NCBI GenBank assembly: GCA_003599885.1
Contig: QZKW01000035.1
Location: 82,562-146,561 of the forward strand
Length of the DNA stretch: 64,000 nt
Direction: 5' to 3'
Origin: Desulfobacteraceae bacterium
GTDB lineage: Bacteria > Desulfobacterota > Desulfobacteria > Desulfobacterales > Desulfosalsimonadaceae
The stretch's first letter is position 1. Each line of letters starts with the position of its first letter. Shown one piece after another: positions 9,118 through 17,469 of this stretch. The notes under the pieces are model-generated. The model did no database searches and was not told the origin of the DNA. It was given only the letters and a program-made list of their open reading frames with translations. Made by a program: the position numbers and the translations under genes.

Positions 9118-10571
9118 CTCATTTGTTCCTGATTTTTGATTTTTAATTCATCACTCAAGTAAGTCCATCCGCCGCCCATGGCCTTATAAATCCGGATCAA
9201 GTGCGCGGTGACCGCGCCTTCGCTCTGTCCGAGCTGGTCCCGGAGGGAGATCAGGGAGCGCTGGGCTTCCAGCACGGTGGAAAAATCCTCAAGGCCTGCG
9301 CTGAATTTGTCTTCGGACAGTTGGGCCGCCTGGGTCGCGGCCGCGACCGCCTCTGTCAGGGCGTCGCGCCGGTGTTGTTCTTCGACAAAAGCGTTTAAAG
9401 CGTTTTCCGTTTCCTCAAGGGCCGTCAGGACGGTGGTTTCATATTGGATAAAGGCCTGTTCCTGAAGGGCGGTTTGAACGTTGATGTTTTGCCGGATAGC
9501 GCCCCCGTCAAACACCGGCCAGGAGATGCCGGGGCCGTATCGCCAGACCCGGCTTCCGCTTGAAAACAGGTCGCCGGAGGAAAGGGCCTCCAGCCCGATG
9601 ACCCCGGTGAGCCGGAATTTCGGATAGAGGTCGGCGACTGCCGCGCCAATCCGGGCGGTCTGGGCCGCAAGTGCGCGTTCGCTTTTCCGGACATCCGGCC
9701 GTTGGCGAAGCGTTTCTGCGGGAACGCCCACAGCAACGGTCATGGGTGTCACGGGAATGGGCCGGGATTCGGCCATTATTTTGTTAATGGCCCCCGGCGG
9801 CTGGCCGGTCAGCACCGATAAACGGTTCATGGCCTCTGCCAGACCGGCACGCAGGATGGGAATCTGGGCGCGGGTGGTTTCCAGATTATAGCGGGCCTGG
9901 GAAACGGCCAGTTCATCACTGAGTCCGGCCTGGCGCCGGTACCGGGTGAGTTCATAGGTCTGCTGCTGGAGGTCAAGACTGTCTGCCGCTGCCGTCAATC
10001 GGGTCTGAAAGGTGCGCACATCCACATAGTTGACGGCTGTTTCAGCCAGCAGGCTGATCAGCGTATCGTGAAGGCCTTCACCGGCGGCCTCAAGATCGGC
10101 ATCCGCAGCTTCCACGGTTCTCCGGACGCCGCCGAACACATCCAGTTCCCATGCCGCGTCAAATCCCGCCGCATATAAGTCCTGCTCTGTGGCAAACCCG
10201 CTGCTGTTGCCGCTCATGCGGTTTTTGGTATATGTGCCGGTCGCATCAATAGACGGAAACCAGGCTGCGGTGGCAATGCCGCGCCGGGCGCGTGCTTCCT
10301 GAACTCGGGCCCGGGCGTTCTTGAGGTCCAGGTTGCCGGAGATGGCCTGATCAATGACATTGGAAAGTACGGGATCATGTAAAGTAGACCACCACCGGGC
10401 CAGTTCATGGGAATCAGTTGTATGGTTGTTCAGACCGGCGGAAAGGGCTGTGTTCCAGGATGCCGGTGCATTGGGTTCCGGCCGGACATAATCCGGCCCA
10501 ACAGATGCACAGCCGCTGACTACCAGGGCCAGAAAAAGGGCTTCCAGCATCCGGAACACCGGATGGATCAT
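9114..10571 (-). CDS. TolC/NodT-family outer-membrane efflux lipoprotein
   Basis: Outer-membrane factor of the tripartite pump. Two outer_membrane_efflux repeats with long helices and the family start CASVGPDYVRPEPNAPASW. I place the start at 10571: this gives a 21-residue lipoprotein signal ending in the lipobox VSGC, with AAAGAGG about 12 bases upstream. An in-frame ATG at 10631 would add 20 polar residues in front of the signal and has no ribosome-binding site. It is the first gene of the efflux operon and lies about 180 bases downstream of the Spy-like gene on the same strand, so it could be part of the ECF-sigma regulated unit. Confidence 0.92.
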   Translation of the reverse strand: MIHPVFRMLEALFLALVVSGCASVGPDYVRPEPNAPASWNTALSAGLNNHTTDSHELARWWSTLHDPVLSNVIDQAISGNLDLKNARARVQEARARRGIATAAWFPSIDATGTYTKNRMSGNSSGFATEQDLYAAGFDAAWELDVFGGVRRTVEAADADLEAAGEGLHDTLISLLAETAVNYVDVRTFQTRLTAAADSLDLQQQTYELTRYRRQAGLSDELAVSQARYNLETTRAQIPILRAGLAEAMNRLSVLTGQPPGAINKIMAESRPIPVTPMTVAVGVPAETLRQRPDVRKSERALAAQTARIGAAVADLYPKFRLTGVIGLEALSSGDLFSSGSRVWRYGPGISWPVFDGGAIRQNINVQTALQEQAFIQYETTVLTALEETENALNAFVEEQHRRDALTEAVAAATQAAQLSEDKFSAGLEDFSTVLEAQRSLISLRDQLGQSEGAVTAHLIRIYKAMGGGWTYLSDELKIKNQEQMR

Positions 10572-10748
10572 GCAGGTCGTAAGCCTCTTTGACGGGGCTG
10601 GATTTTTGGACGTTTGGATGGATATGTTCATTTTGTTTCGCAGGTGATCATTATTTTGAAAGGTCTGTTTCCATACAGCCTAAGAGTATGTTTAGAAAAA
10701 CCGTCAATTGCAAGTTGTACTTTTTCTGTTTTACGGATGCATCAAGGC

Positions 10749-11210
10749 TTAATCCGGCTGCCGGTCCGACAACTCCTGGCACATGGGCGGCGTTCCTTCC
10801 GGATGGTCCCTGTGTTTGCTGTGAAGGAATCCTTTATCCTTACGGCAATGCTTGGGAAATTGTTTGCGGAAAATTTCCAGTTGCTGTTTCTGCGGGTCGG
10901 TCAGATGCGTTGCGATCCGGTTAAACGCGTCGTCAAATGCCGCTTTTATTTTCGGGTCAAAGACCTGCCGGATCTCTTTTAACTGATCTTCCAGAAGATC
11001 CAGGATCTGTTTTACTTCTGTCCGCTGGTCTGATGTCAAATCGAGCCGGTCGCCGATTCGTTCCATAAACATGGGACTGATGCGCGCCGGACCTCTTTCG
11101 TGAAACATGGCGACCCGATGTTTTACCACCAGGCCCGTGCCCAGAGCGCCGGTCATTATTCCCAGCGTAAATATGGCAAGAATTCCCGCAATGGCTTTTA
11201 TCCGTTTCAT
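10749..11210 (-). CDS. Membrane-anchored Spy/CpxP/ZraP-like protein
   Basis: 153 residues. N-terminal membrane anchor or uncleaved signal (about 5-28), then a helical domain with LDLTSDQRTEVKQILDLL and LTDPQKQQLEIF, matching the LTxxQ repeats of Spy/CpxP/ZraP proteins. These act as periplasmic chaperones or metal and stress sensors. A His/Cys-rich tail (about 118-145, including KHCRKDK and HSKHRDH) could bind metal. It lies 15 bases after the putative anti-sigma gene, so it probably belongs to the ECF sigma operon. Confidence 0.75.
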   Translation of the reverse strand: MKRIKAIAGILAIFTLGIMTGALGTGLVVKHRVAMFHERGPARISPMFMERIGDRLDLTSDQRTEVKQILDLLEDQLKEIRQVFDPKIKAAFDDAFNRIATHLTDPQKQQLEIFRKQFPKHCRKDKGFLHSKHRDHPEGTPPMCQELSDRQPD

Positions 11211-11225
11211 GGCTGATCGTCCCCG

Positions 11226-11555
11226 TTAAAATGGATCATATTCATAGGGTTGCATGGGCTCGCTGACAACGATGCTGGCTATCTGAAATTCCAGGGCGCT
11301 GTCAATCCGGGCGACCCATAAAGTCATGAGAACCATTAAAACGACCGCCACCGGCGCCAGACGCCAGGATATGCAGGCAAGCCCTTCAGGGCTGTTTGTT
11401 TCGATGACGCCGATTTGACGGACCGACCGCATGACATTCTGCCGCCACCTGCTGTCCGCTGGCTCAGTATCAGCGGCTTTAGACTGATAGACCGCCGCCA
11501 GCCGGCCGAACAGGCGATCCATCGCATGGTTGAATGGTTTGCTGAACGGTTTCAT
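11226..11555 (-). CDS. Small single-pass membrane protein, putative anti-sigma factor
   Basis: 109 residues. The first ~60 are cytoplasmic and helical, a membrane helix follows at about 66-84 (LAPVAVVLMVLMTLWVA), and a short periplasmic tail ends in PYEYDPF. No zinc-binding anti-sigma motif is visible. The case for an anti-sigma role is positional: its start overlaps the stop of the ECF sigma gene by 4 bases, and single-pass proteins in that place usually hold the sigma factor at the membrane. Confidence 0.55.
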   Translation of the reverse strand: MKPFSKPFNHAMDRLFGRLAAVYQSKAADTEPADSRWRQNVMRSVRQIGVIETNSPEGLACISWRLAPVAVVLMVLMTLWVARIDSALEFQIASIVVSEPMQPYEYDPF

Positions 11556-12154
11556 CCTGCCCCCCGATTTTTCCTTTTTTCTTCAAAGAGGATTTTGTGC
11601 AATTTTTTTTTAGCGCGCCAGGAGCGGATTTTGACGTTGGGGATGCTCCACCCCATCAGCGCGCCCGCCTCTTTATGGCTAAGTCCTTCAAAGTATATCA
11701 GATCAACGACCATCCGATCCCCTGCCGACAATTGGCCCAGCGCCCAGTCCAAAATCTCCAGGGTCGCGGATTGCCGGCCGTTTTCATCAAATGCTGCGGC
11801 CGATTCATTTGAAGCCATGTTCTCCAGCCATTCCTGGTGTGCGTCTGTCAACTGGCTGATCGGGACTTCCCGCACCCGGTATTTTTTTCGCCAGAAATCA
11901 TAACAGGCGCGAACCGATATTCCCGACAGCCACCCCTTGAAACCGCTTTTTTCCGCAAATCCGGCAAGTCCCTGATAGGCGCGGACAAATACATCATGGG
12001 CCACCTCATCCACCATCGCGTTCGGGACATGCCGGCGCACGATGGAAAATACATGGGACTGATACCGTTCAATCAATATCTCAAACGCGTTCACCTCACC
12101 CGAAAGAACATGGCGGATGATTTCTATGTCGCTGGCGTCTGTCTGGATCTGCAT
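11552..12154 (-). CDS. ECF-type RNA polymerase sigma factor
   Basis: 200 residues, normal ECF length. Region 2 spans about 20-90 (AFEILIERYQSHVFSIVRRHV, with DEVAHDVFVRAYQGL and FKGWLSGISVRACYDFWR), and region 4 spans about 132-190 (LSAGDRMVVDLIYFEGLSHKEAGALMGWS, the helix-turn-helix that reads the -35). It should direct envelope-stress genes, most likely its own operon with the anti-sigma candidate, the Spy-like protein and perhaps the efflux pump. I did not recognise its promoter motif. Confidence 0.93.
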   Translation of the reverse strand: MQIQTDASDIEIIRHVLSGEVNAFEILIERYQSHVFSIVRRHVPNAMVDEVAHDVFVRAYQGLAGFAEKSGFKGWLSGISVRACYDFWRKKYRVREVPISQLTDAHQEWLENMASNESAAAFDENGRQSATLEILDWALGQLSAGDRMVVDLIYFEGLSHKEAGALMGWSIPNVKIRSWRAKKKLHKILFEEKRKNRGAG

Positions 12155-12255
12155 GATACCGGTTTCACATTAAAGCATTTTGGCGGATGCCGGGTTTTAC
12201 GGCATGAATCACTGAAGGTTAACAGACTCGCGTCCGGTTTTCAATTTTTGCCTGT

Positions 12256-12756
12256 TTATTCTTCCATCATGGCCGGACATTTTTGCCGGTCTTTCATTTT
12301 TTCCCCTTTCCGGTTTTTCGTCTCCTTTAATTGCGTCAACTGTTCCGGGGTCAGAACGGGCCGTATTTCCGAGAAAATTTTTCCCCGGAGCACCGCCATG
12401 TTTTCCATTTCCGTTGCAAGGGGTTTCTGCGCATCCCGGATTGCCTGCTCATTGAAAGTGTCCGCACGCACGGCTTCATGAACGGACTTGCGGGCGGCAT
12501 CAATTTTTTCATCAAGTTCCTGCATTTCTTTCTGATGCCGGTTCATAACCGCTTTTATCTGGTCCTGCTGCTGCTCAGTAAGATCCAGATGCTTGAACAT
12601 CATCATCCCATCGCCCATGCCCATTTTATGGCATTCTTTCGCCATTGGACATTTGCCGTCTTTCGCCATCGGACATTTTCCCTGCTGGGCCCAGGACACG
12701 CTCCCGATTGCCAGCATCAGGGTCAGAACCATACTCATGATCAATCTTTTTTTCAT
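12256..12756 (-). CDS. Secreted Spy/ZraP-like protein with Cys/Met/His-rich N-terminus
   Basis: 166 residues from the ATG at 12756, which has AAGGAGGAG directly upstream; the in-frame ATG at 12774 lies before that site and is discarded. Signal peptide (cleavage near SWA-QQ), then a metal-binding-looking segment with two CPMAK repeats and a cluster of Met, Cys and His, followed by an LTxxQ helical domain (HLDLTEQQQDQIKAV and LTPEQLTQLKE). A second CPAMM motif closes the protein. This is a periplasmic chaperone or metal buffer of the Spy/ZraP group. It is transcribed separately from, but next to, the ECF sigma operon. Confidence 0.8.
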   Translation of the reverse strand: MKKRLIMSMVLTLMLAIGSVSWAQQGKCPMAKDGKCPMAKECHKMGMGDGMMMFKHLDLTEQQQDQIKAVMNRHQKEMQELDEKIDAARKSVHEAVRADTFNEQAIRDAQKPLATEMENMAVLRGKIFSEIRPVLTPEQLTQLKETKNRKGEKMKDRQKCPAMMEE

Positions 12757-12962
12757 CTTGCTCCTCCTTAACAATTTAAAAATGAAATGCCTTTGTTCGG
12801 CCTTTGCCGTTTTCTTTTATGTCGCATTTTATCCGCTAAAGGTTACATATGGAAAAATATTTTTTGCGGAAAAATTTGGCGGGCGCAAGTTAAATCGCGG
12901 CTTTTTTAAGGTTTGATCGCAACTCATCGTTTGACAACAGCCGGTAAAATCGGTAGTTTACT

Positions 12963-14960
12963 TTGACAAATTTTCAGAAGAAACCCGTTTATGAAATGGG
13001 TTCTCCGCACAGTCGCATATGCGAAATCCTTCTTTTTCGACTTTTGAATATGGATGGGTGTGTCATGGGTGTTACCTTAAATAAGAAACCCGCATGGTTT
13101 ATGTTAACGGACCGGTGCAGTTATTCCGGTTTGCCGATAACCCATCCGGAGTCCGTTGTCTGCAGCGATCCGGGAAGCGATTTCCGCGCAGACATGGTAA
13201 AGCTCGGTGATCGTATTCTTTTAGTCAAATCATTTGGTTACGCAAGCACTTTGGCGGAGTCGGAATTCCTGGCGTTTATAGATGATTTTATTTCAAGGCA
13301 TTATAAATCAGAAAGCGGAATTGCCTTTATCGAAGATTATGCTGCTATTACTGGCGGGGATGCGGAATCCAGAAAAAAATATATTACTTATTTTTCAAAT
13401 AATCATTTTATTATTGCTGGCATACTTTACAATCTCCCGCCGATCTATCGGCTCAGTGTAAGCCTGGCGAAAAAATTGCATCTTTATGCTTCACGGGCAC
13501 ATGCTGTTCATACTTATGATCAGGCGGTTGCCCTTGCCCTGAAACTGATTGATCAGAAAAACGCTTCAAACAACACGGATTATGATAAAACCGTTTCAGC
13601 ATCAGAAACAGGAATCCTTCCAGCAGATACTGGAATTGGATCAAGGTTGTTCGGCCTTTTTCACCGAATTTTAATAAAACTTGAAAGAGGGGTTGCCTTT
13701 TTCACCAAAAAAGCAAAACGGCGACTGTTAAACCAATACTCGGAAAAACTGATCAGTTATATCGCATCTATTGACTGGCAAAAACCGGGGATCCAACCGC
13801 CGGAAAATATTTTATACGATGATTTCTCCTCAAAAAAGGTATTTGACGCGATCAGTTTTGTAAAATCTGAAATCGACACGCTAATGGAAGAGCGGGCAGC
13901 GGCGGAAGCGGTTTTGCGGGAAAGTGAGGCAAAATACCGTCTGCTGGTGGAACATGCAAAAGCGGGGTTTCTTGAATTCGATTATAATTCCCATCGAATT
14001 CTGAGCGTAAATGATGAATTGGTCAAATGTTCCGGGTATTCGGCAGAAGAACTGCTGGCAATGGATCCGATGGATCTGTTCACCGAAGAAAGCCAAAAAG
14101 TATTTTCAGAGCGGCTGAGGCAGCTTTTGGCGGGTGAGAACATTTCACAGGAGGCCATTTATGAGTGCATCACCAAAAACAAAGAGGTCCGGTGGTGGAT
14201 GTTACACTCAGACGTGAAATACCGGGACGGCCGTCCGGACAGAGCAAATGTTGTGACCACTGACGTCACCCATTTAAAAGAAACTGAAAGCAGGCTTCTG
14301 GAATATCAGGAGAAATTAAAGCGCCTATCCATTCGTCTGTCGATGGTTGAAGAAGAGCAGCGTCGCAACATGGCGTCACATTTGCATGAAACCATCGGTC
14401 AGGAATTATTTGTACTGTTGATGCAGCTCAGTGCATTTGAAAAATCCGCTGCCAATTCCGCGTTTTTACCTTCCCTTCAAAAGATGAAGGCGCAGCTTTT
14501 AACGATAATCAAAGAAACAAAAGCCCTCACGTTTGATTTGAGCCCTCCCGTGCTTTATGATCTTGGATTTCAGGAAGCTTTAGAAAAACTGGCCAAAACC
14601 GTTGAGGAAAAACACAACATCCGCGTACATACGTATTTTGAAGGTGGATCAGATGCGATTAAAAATGAAATAAAGGTTATTCTTTACCGGAATTTAAAAG
14701 AGCTGATTCATAACACCGTCAAACATGCCATGGCAAAAAACATCACCATTTGTTTTAAAAATTCACCAACCGGGTTTTGTGTCGAGCTGCGCGATGATGG
14801 CATCGGTTTTGACGCCGCAAATTATAAAACCAGGAAATCTCCTGATGACGGATTCGGATTGTTTGACATCAAGGAAAAACTGAATTATCTGAGCGGACAG
14901 TTAACCATCGACTCAACAGCCAGTCAGGGAACAACAGTGACAATGGAAGTGCCATTATAA
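12963..14960 (+). CDS. PAS-domain sensor histidine kinase (NarL-partner type)
   Basis: Up to 665 residues. The start is uncertain: the longest frame begins with a TTG at 12963 and ATGs at 12996, 13050 and 13065 are possible, none with a clear ribosome-binding site. Residues ~60-260 are a cytoplasmic region I do not recognise. A PAS domain follows at ~320-435 (AKYRLLVEHAKAGFLEFD to TTDVTHLKE). Next is a HisKA_3 dimerisation/phosphoacceptor helix with RRNMASHLHETIGQ (His is the phosphate site), and a HATPase_c domain with N-box NLKELIHNTVKHA and G-boxes DDGIGFD and GFGLFDIKEK. No membrane segment, so it senses an internal signal. No response regulator is adjacent. Confidence 0.88.
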   Translation: MTNFQKKPVYEMGSPHSRICEILLFRLLNMDGCVMGVTLNKKPAWFMLTDRCSYSGLPITHPESVVCSDPGSDFRADMVKLGDRILLVKSFGYASTLAESEFLAFIDDFISRHYKSESGIAFIEDYAAITGGDAESRKKYITYFSNNHFIIAGILYNLPPIYRLSVSLAKKLHLYASRAHAVHTYDQAVALALKLIDQKNASNNTDYDKTVSASETGILPADTGIGSRLFGLFHRILIKLERGVAFFTKKAKRRLLNQYSEKLISYIASIDWQKPGIQPPENILYDDFSSKKVFDAISFVKSEIDTLMEERAAAEAVLRESEAKYRLLVEHAKAGFLEFDYNSHRILSVNDELVKCSGYSAEELLAMDPMDLFTEESQKVFSERLRQLLAGENISQEAIYECITKNKEVRWWMLHSDVKYRDGRPDRANVVTTDVTHLKETESRLLEYQEKLKRLSIRLSMVEEEQRRNMASHLHETIGQELFVLLMQLSAFEKSAANSAFLPSLQKMKAQLLTIIKETKALTFDLSPPVLYDLGFQEALEKLAKTVEEKHNIRVHTYFEGGSDAIKNEIKVILYRNLKELIHNTVKHAMAKNITICFKNSPTGFCVELRDDGIGFDAANYKTRKSPDDGFGLFDIKEKLNYLSGQLTIDSTASQGTTVTMEVPL

Positions 14961-14981
14961 AAAATAAAAAAGGTGTAGTGA

Positions 14982-15896
14982 ATGGACCCGGTTACCCAAA
15001 AAATAAAACAATGGATTGACGAAGGCAAAGATCCCCGGATCGCCCACTGGCAAGGCGGGCTTGAGGCCATACTGAATGTTTTTTTGCCGTATCTGGAACC
15101 CGGCAAATTGATGCCGGTTCAACCTCTGGAAGAAGAAGATTTGCCTGTTTTTGCGAGTGCCCTGGAGCTGATCGATCTCAGCCCCGGCATTTACGCTGCC
15201 TTTTTGCCCCCATCCATCGCCGGAAAGGTTATGCCCCCCGGATCAGCGGATAAACTTGAGCGGATTGACGGGGGGAAACCCTCCTATAAAATTCTGATCA
15301 TGAGGCCCGGCAAAGAAACACGCATCATGTGTATTGAAATTTCAGGGTACGCGAAAAACCCCGGCGTGGACATTTTTCAGTCCGGCGTATTGCTGGGAAC
15401 CTATGATTTTGAAACTTTGCAGGATTGTCTCGCTTCATTAAATAGAATTATCCGGACCCACATCTGGGAAAAGGGCAAATGGGGACAGGAGGACATCAAA
15501 CGATACACGGTCAACTGGCTTGAAAAAGTCCTTGATCTTCAGAACAGCGCGGTTTGCGTGGAAAAAGACGTTTCTTTTTTGCACAGCCCGACCCTGATCC
15601 GGAGCAACCGCATTGACGCTGTTTTTACCCTTATTTTTGAAGTCTTTATGAAGCGCGCCAATGATCCGGGCGACCCGTTGAAGGATTCCGTCTCGGCGAT
15701 CCTGGCGAACCCGGATGCCGAAGACAGAAAAGCGCAATTGAGTCATTTGACTGAAAAGAGCGTGTCGGAATTTCTGACCGCGATTAAGGACTGTGACGGG
15801 GCCGAATTCGACACATTTACGGATAAGGAAAAAGATCAGCTTGAGAGAGAACGCGCCGGGACGGTCCGCAAGATCGTCAGAAAGTTGATGTCATAG
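14982..15896 (+). CDS. Conserved-looking cytoplasmic protein of unknown function
   Basis: 304 residues, AAGGTG ribosome site 9 bases upstream, 21 bases after the histidine kinase, so probably co-transcribed with it. No signal peptide, no membrane helix and no motif I recognise. The N-terminal ~190 residues read as a mixed alpha/beta domain; the C-terminal ~110 are charged and helical, ending in a Lys/Arg-rich helix. Function unknown. Confidence 0.6.
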   Translation: MDPVTQKIKQWIDEGKDPRIAHWQGGLEAILNVFLPYLEPGKLMPVQPLEEEDLPVFASALELIDLSPGIYAAFLPPSIAGKVMPPGSADKLERIDGGKPSYKILIMRPGKETRIMCIEISGYAKNPGVDIFQSGVLLGTYDFETLQDCLASLNRIIRTHIWEKGKWGQEDIKRYTVNWLEKVLDLQNSAVCVEKDVSFLHSPTLIRSNRIDAVFTLIFEVFMKRANDPGDPLKDSVSAILANPDAEDRKAQLSHLTEKSVSEFLTAIKDCDGAEFDTFTDKEKDQLERERAGTVRKIVRKLMS

Positions 15897-15938
15897 GAAT
15901 AATCCATCGATAGAATATGACATTCACCCACAGCGGCC

Positions 15939-16607
15939 CTAAATTTTGAAAGAAAGGTTGAAGAAAACCTGCGGGCCTTCAACCTTAATCTCCCCCGCGG
16001 AATTGTCGGAGCTGAAATCCAGGCCGGTTGTAATGGCCCGAATGCCGCCGCCGATGGACATTTGTTCGATGATCGCCACTTCAATGCCGGCCCTGCCGTA
16101 AAGACCAGCCGATAAACGGGATTCGGTTTCGTCATAAATCTCTCCGTCGTTTTCGTCAGGCTCATGTTCCCACCTTCCATAAATCAGGAGAGGGCCAGCA
16201 CCGGCATATAAACGCAATCTCTTGGCAAAATTGACGGCAACATATCCCCCTCCAAAATAATCAAACAGAAACAGTTGGTTATCAATCTCGACCCTTATCG
16301 TTCCGCCGGAAGAACCGGCAGATGAACTCAATACATTGGTATCATTTTCCATGCAGACGTTTGCGCCGGTTTCGATTCCATATTCAAACACATCTTTTTG
16401 AAATGGTTTCTGAGCGGCAGCGCCATAAAACGTCACATCGTAGGTTTCCTTATCCAGGTCCGGCGAGTCTTCATCCAGTTCCATCAGAGAAACCATCACC
16501 TGACAGTTCATAGGAAGTTCTTCGTCCTCACAAAATGCAGGATAACCTGTTCCGGCGATGATTGCGATAAGCGCCAACAGTTGAATGAAAAAACGCATGG
16601 TGTCCAT
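15939..16607 (-). CDS. Small outer-membrane beta-barrel-like protein
   Basis: About 222 residues from the ATG at 16607, chosen because it gives a normal signal peptide (hydrophobic FIQLLALIAIIAG, cleavage near AFC-ED). A longer frame opens at 16721, with 38 extra charged residues and no ribosome site. The mature part has alternating strands such as LRLYAGAGPLLIYGRW and RLSAGLYGRAGIEVAI, and a closing strand FFNLSFKI, in the style of OmpA/OmpW-like 8-stranded barrels. Acidic loops (DEDSPDLDKE, EPDENDGE) may bind cations. It follows the MscS gene on the same strand. Confidence 0.6.
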   Translation of the reverse strand: MDTMRFFIQLLALIAIIAGTGYPAFCEDEELPMNCQVMVSLMELDEDSPDLDKETYDVTFYGAAAQKPFQKDVFEYGIETGANVCMENDTNVLSSSAGSSGGTIRVEIDNQLFLFDYFGGGYVAVNFAKRLRLYAGAGPLLIYGRWEHEPDENDGEIYDETESRLSAGLYGRAGIEVAIIEQMSIGGGIRAITTGLDFSSDNSAGEIKVEGPQVFFNLSFKI

Positions 16608-16734
16608 TTTTCGGGAATTTGTTGCTGCCTGGATATTTTTCAAGATGTGTGCATCCTTTACAGTAACCCGCGATCTGCGCGGCTGGTTTTTGGGGATCAT
16701 GTTCCGGTAGGAATCGGACATGAATGGTGACGTA

Positions 16735-17469
16735 TTAATTTCTTTTATTAAAATAATGCGTTACATATGCTTCAGCTTCAGGCGCGAAGGTTTGATCAAT
16801 CAAATGTGCCGCCACTTCCACAAGGTAATGACTTTCCTGACGTTCGATAATCCGGATGTGCGGCTTGCGGGTGATGGACGTCCACGGCGCGCATAATGCG
16901 ATGGCCTGAAGCTGCTGCTGAATTTCCGTAAAAGGCTCCTGCGCCGGAACGGAGAGCCTGAACATGGCGCATGCGGTTTCTCTGGGGATTTTTTCAATGG
17001 TGCTTTCCCGCACGAGTGAACTATAGGGGATTTCGACAGTACGGCCATCTGAGGTTTCAACCATCAGAGAACGATACCCCAGATTCGTCAGCCGTCCACG
17101 GGTGTTCTGGAAACTCACAATATCGTCAATCCGGTAGCGGTCTTCCGCTTTAAAAACGACACCGGCAATCCAGTCCCGAACCACAAAACTGCCGGCCCAG
17201 GTCAGGACGCCCATCATCATCACCACCAAAATGATTGAACCGGCGGTTCCGGTTTGAAAGATCTGCTTTGCCCCCCATATTAAAAAAACGGTCCATACGG
17301 TAAACTCAAAAAGGGGGAAAAACCGGTTGAAGATCGGGTTTGCCTTTTTATTTCTCATATTCACCTTCAACCCCTGATGAACAATCCGCAAAATCACAAA
17401 CAACAAAACCGCGACCAGCAGGAAGTCCAGAACCGTCTGTTCCGAAATTTTAAGAAATAATTCTTTCAT
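16735..17469 (-). CDS. Small MscS-family mechanosensitive channel
   Basis: 244 residues: about three membrane helices within the first ~130, then the MscS beta domain (DRYRIDDIVSFQNTRGRLTNLGYRSLMVETSDGRTVEIPYS pattern, residues ~118-160) and an alpha/beta C-terminal domain. The pore helix is less glycine/alanine-rich than in E. coli MscS, so gating may differ. It overlaps the preceding giant transporter gene by 4 bases, which suggests a coupled ion/osmotic-balance unit. Confidence 0.85.
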   Translation of the reverse strand: MKELFLKISEQTVLDFLLVAVLLFVILRIVHQGLKVNMRNKKANPIFNRFFPLFEFTVWTVFLIWGAKQIFQTGTAGSIILVVMMMGVLTWAGSFVVRDWIAGVVFKAEDRYRIDDIVSFQNTRGRLTNLGYRSLMVETSDGRTVEIPYSSLVRESTIEKIPRETACAMFRLSVPAQEPFTEIQQQLQAIALCAPWTSITRKPHIRIIERQESHYLVEVAAHLIDQTFAPEAEAYVTHYFNKRN

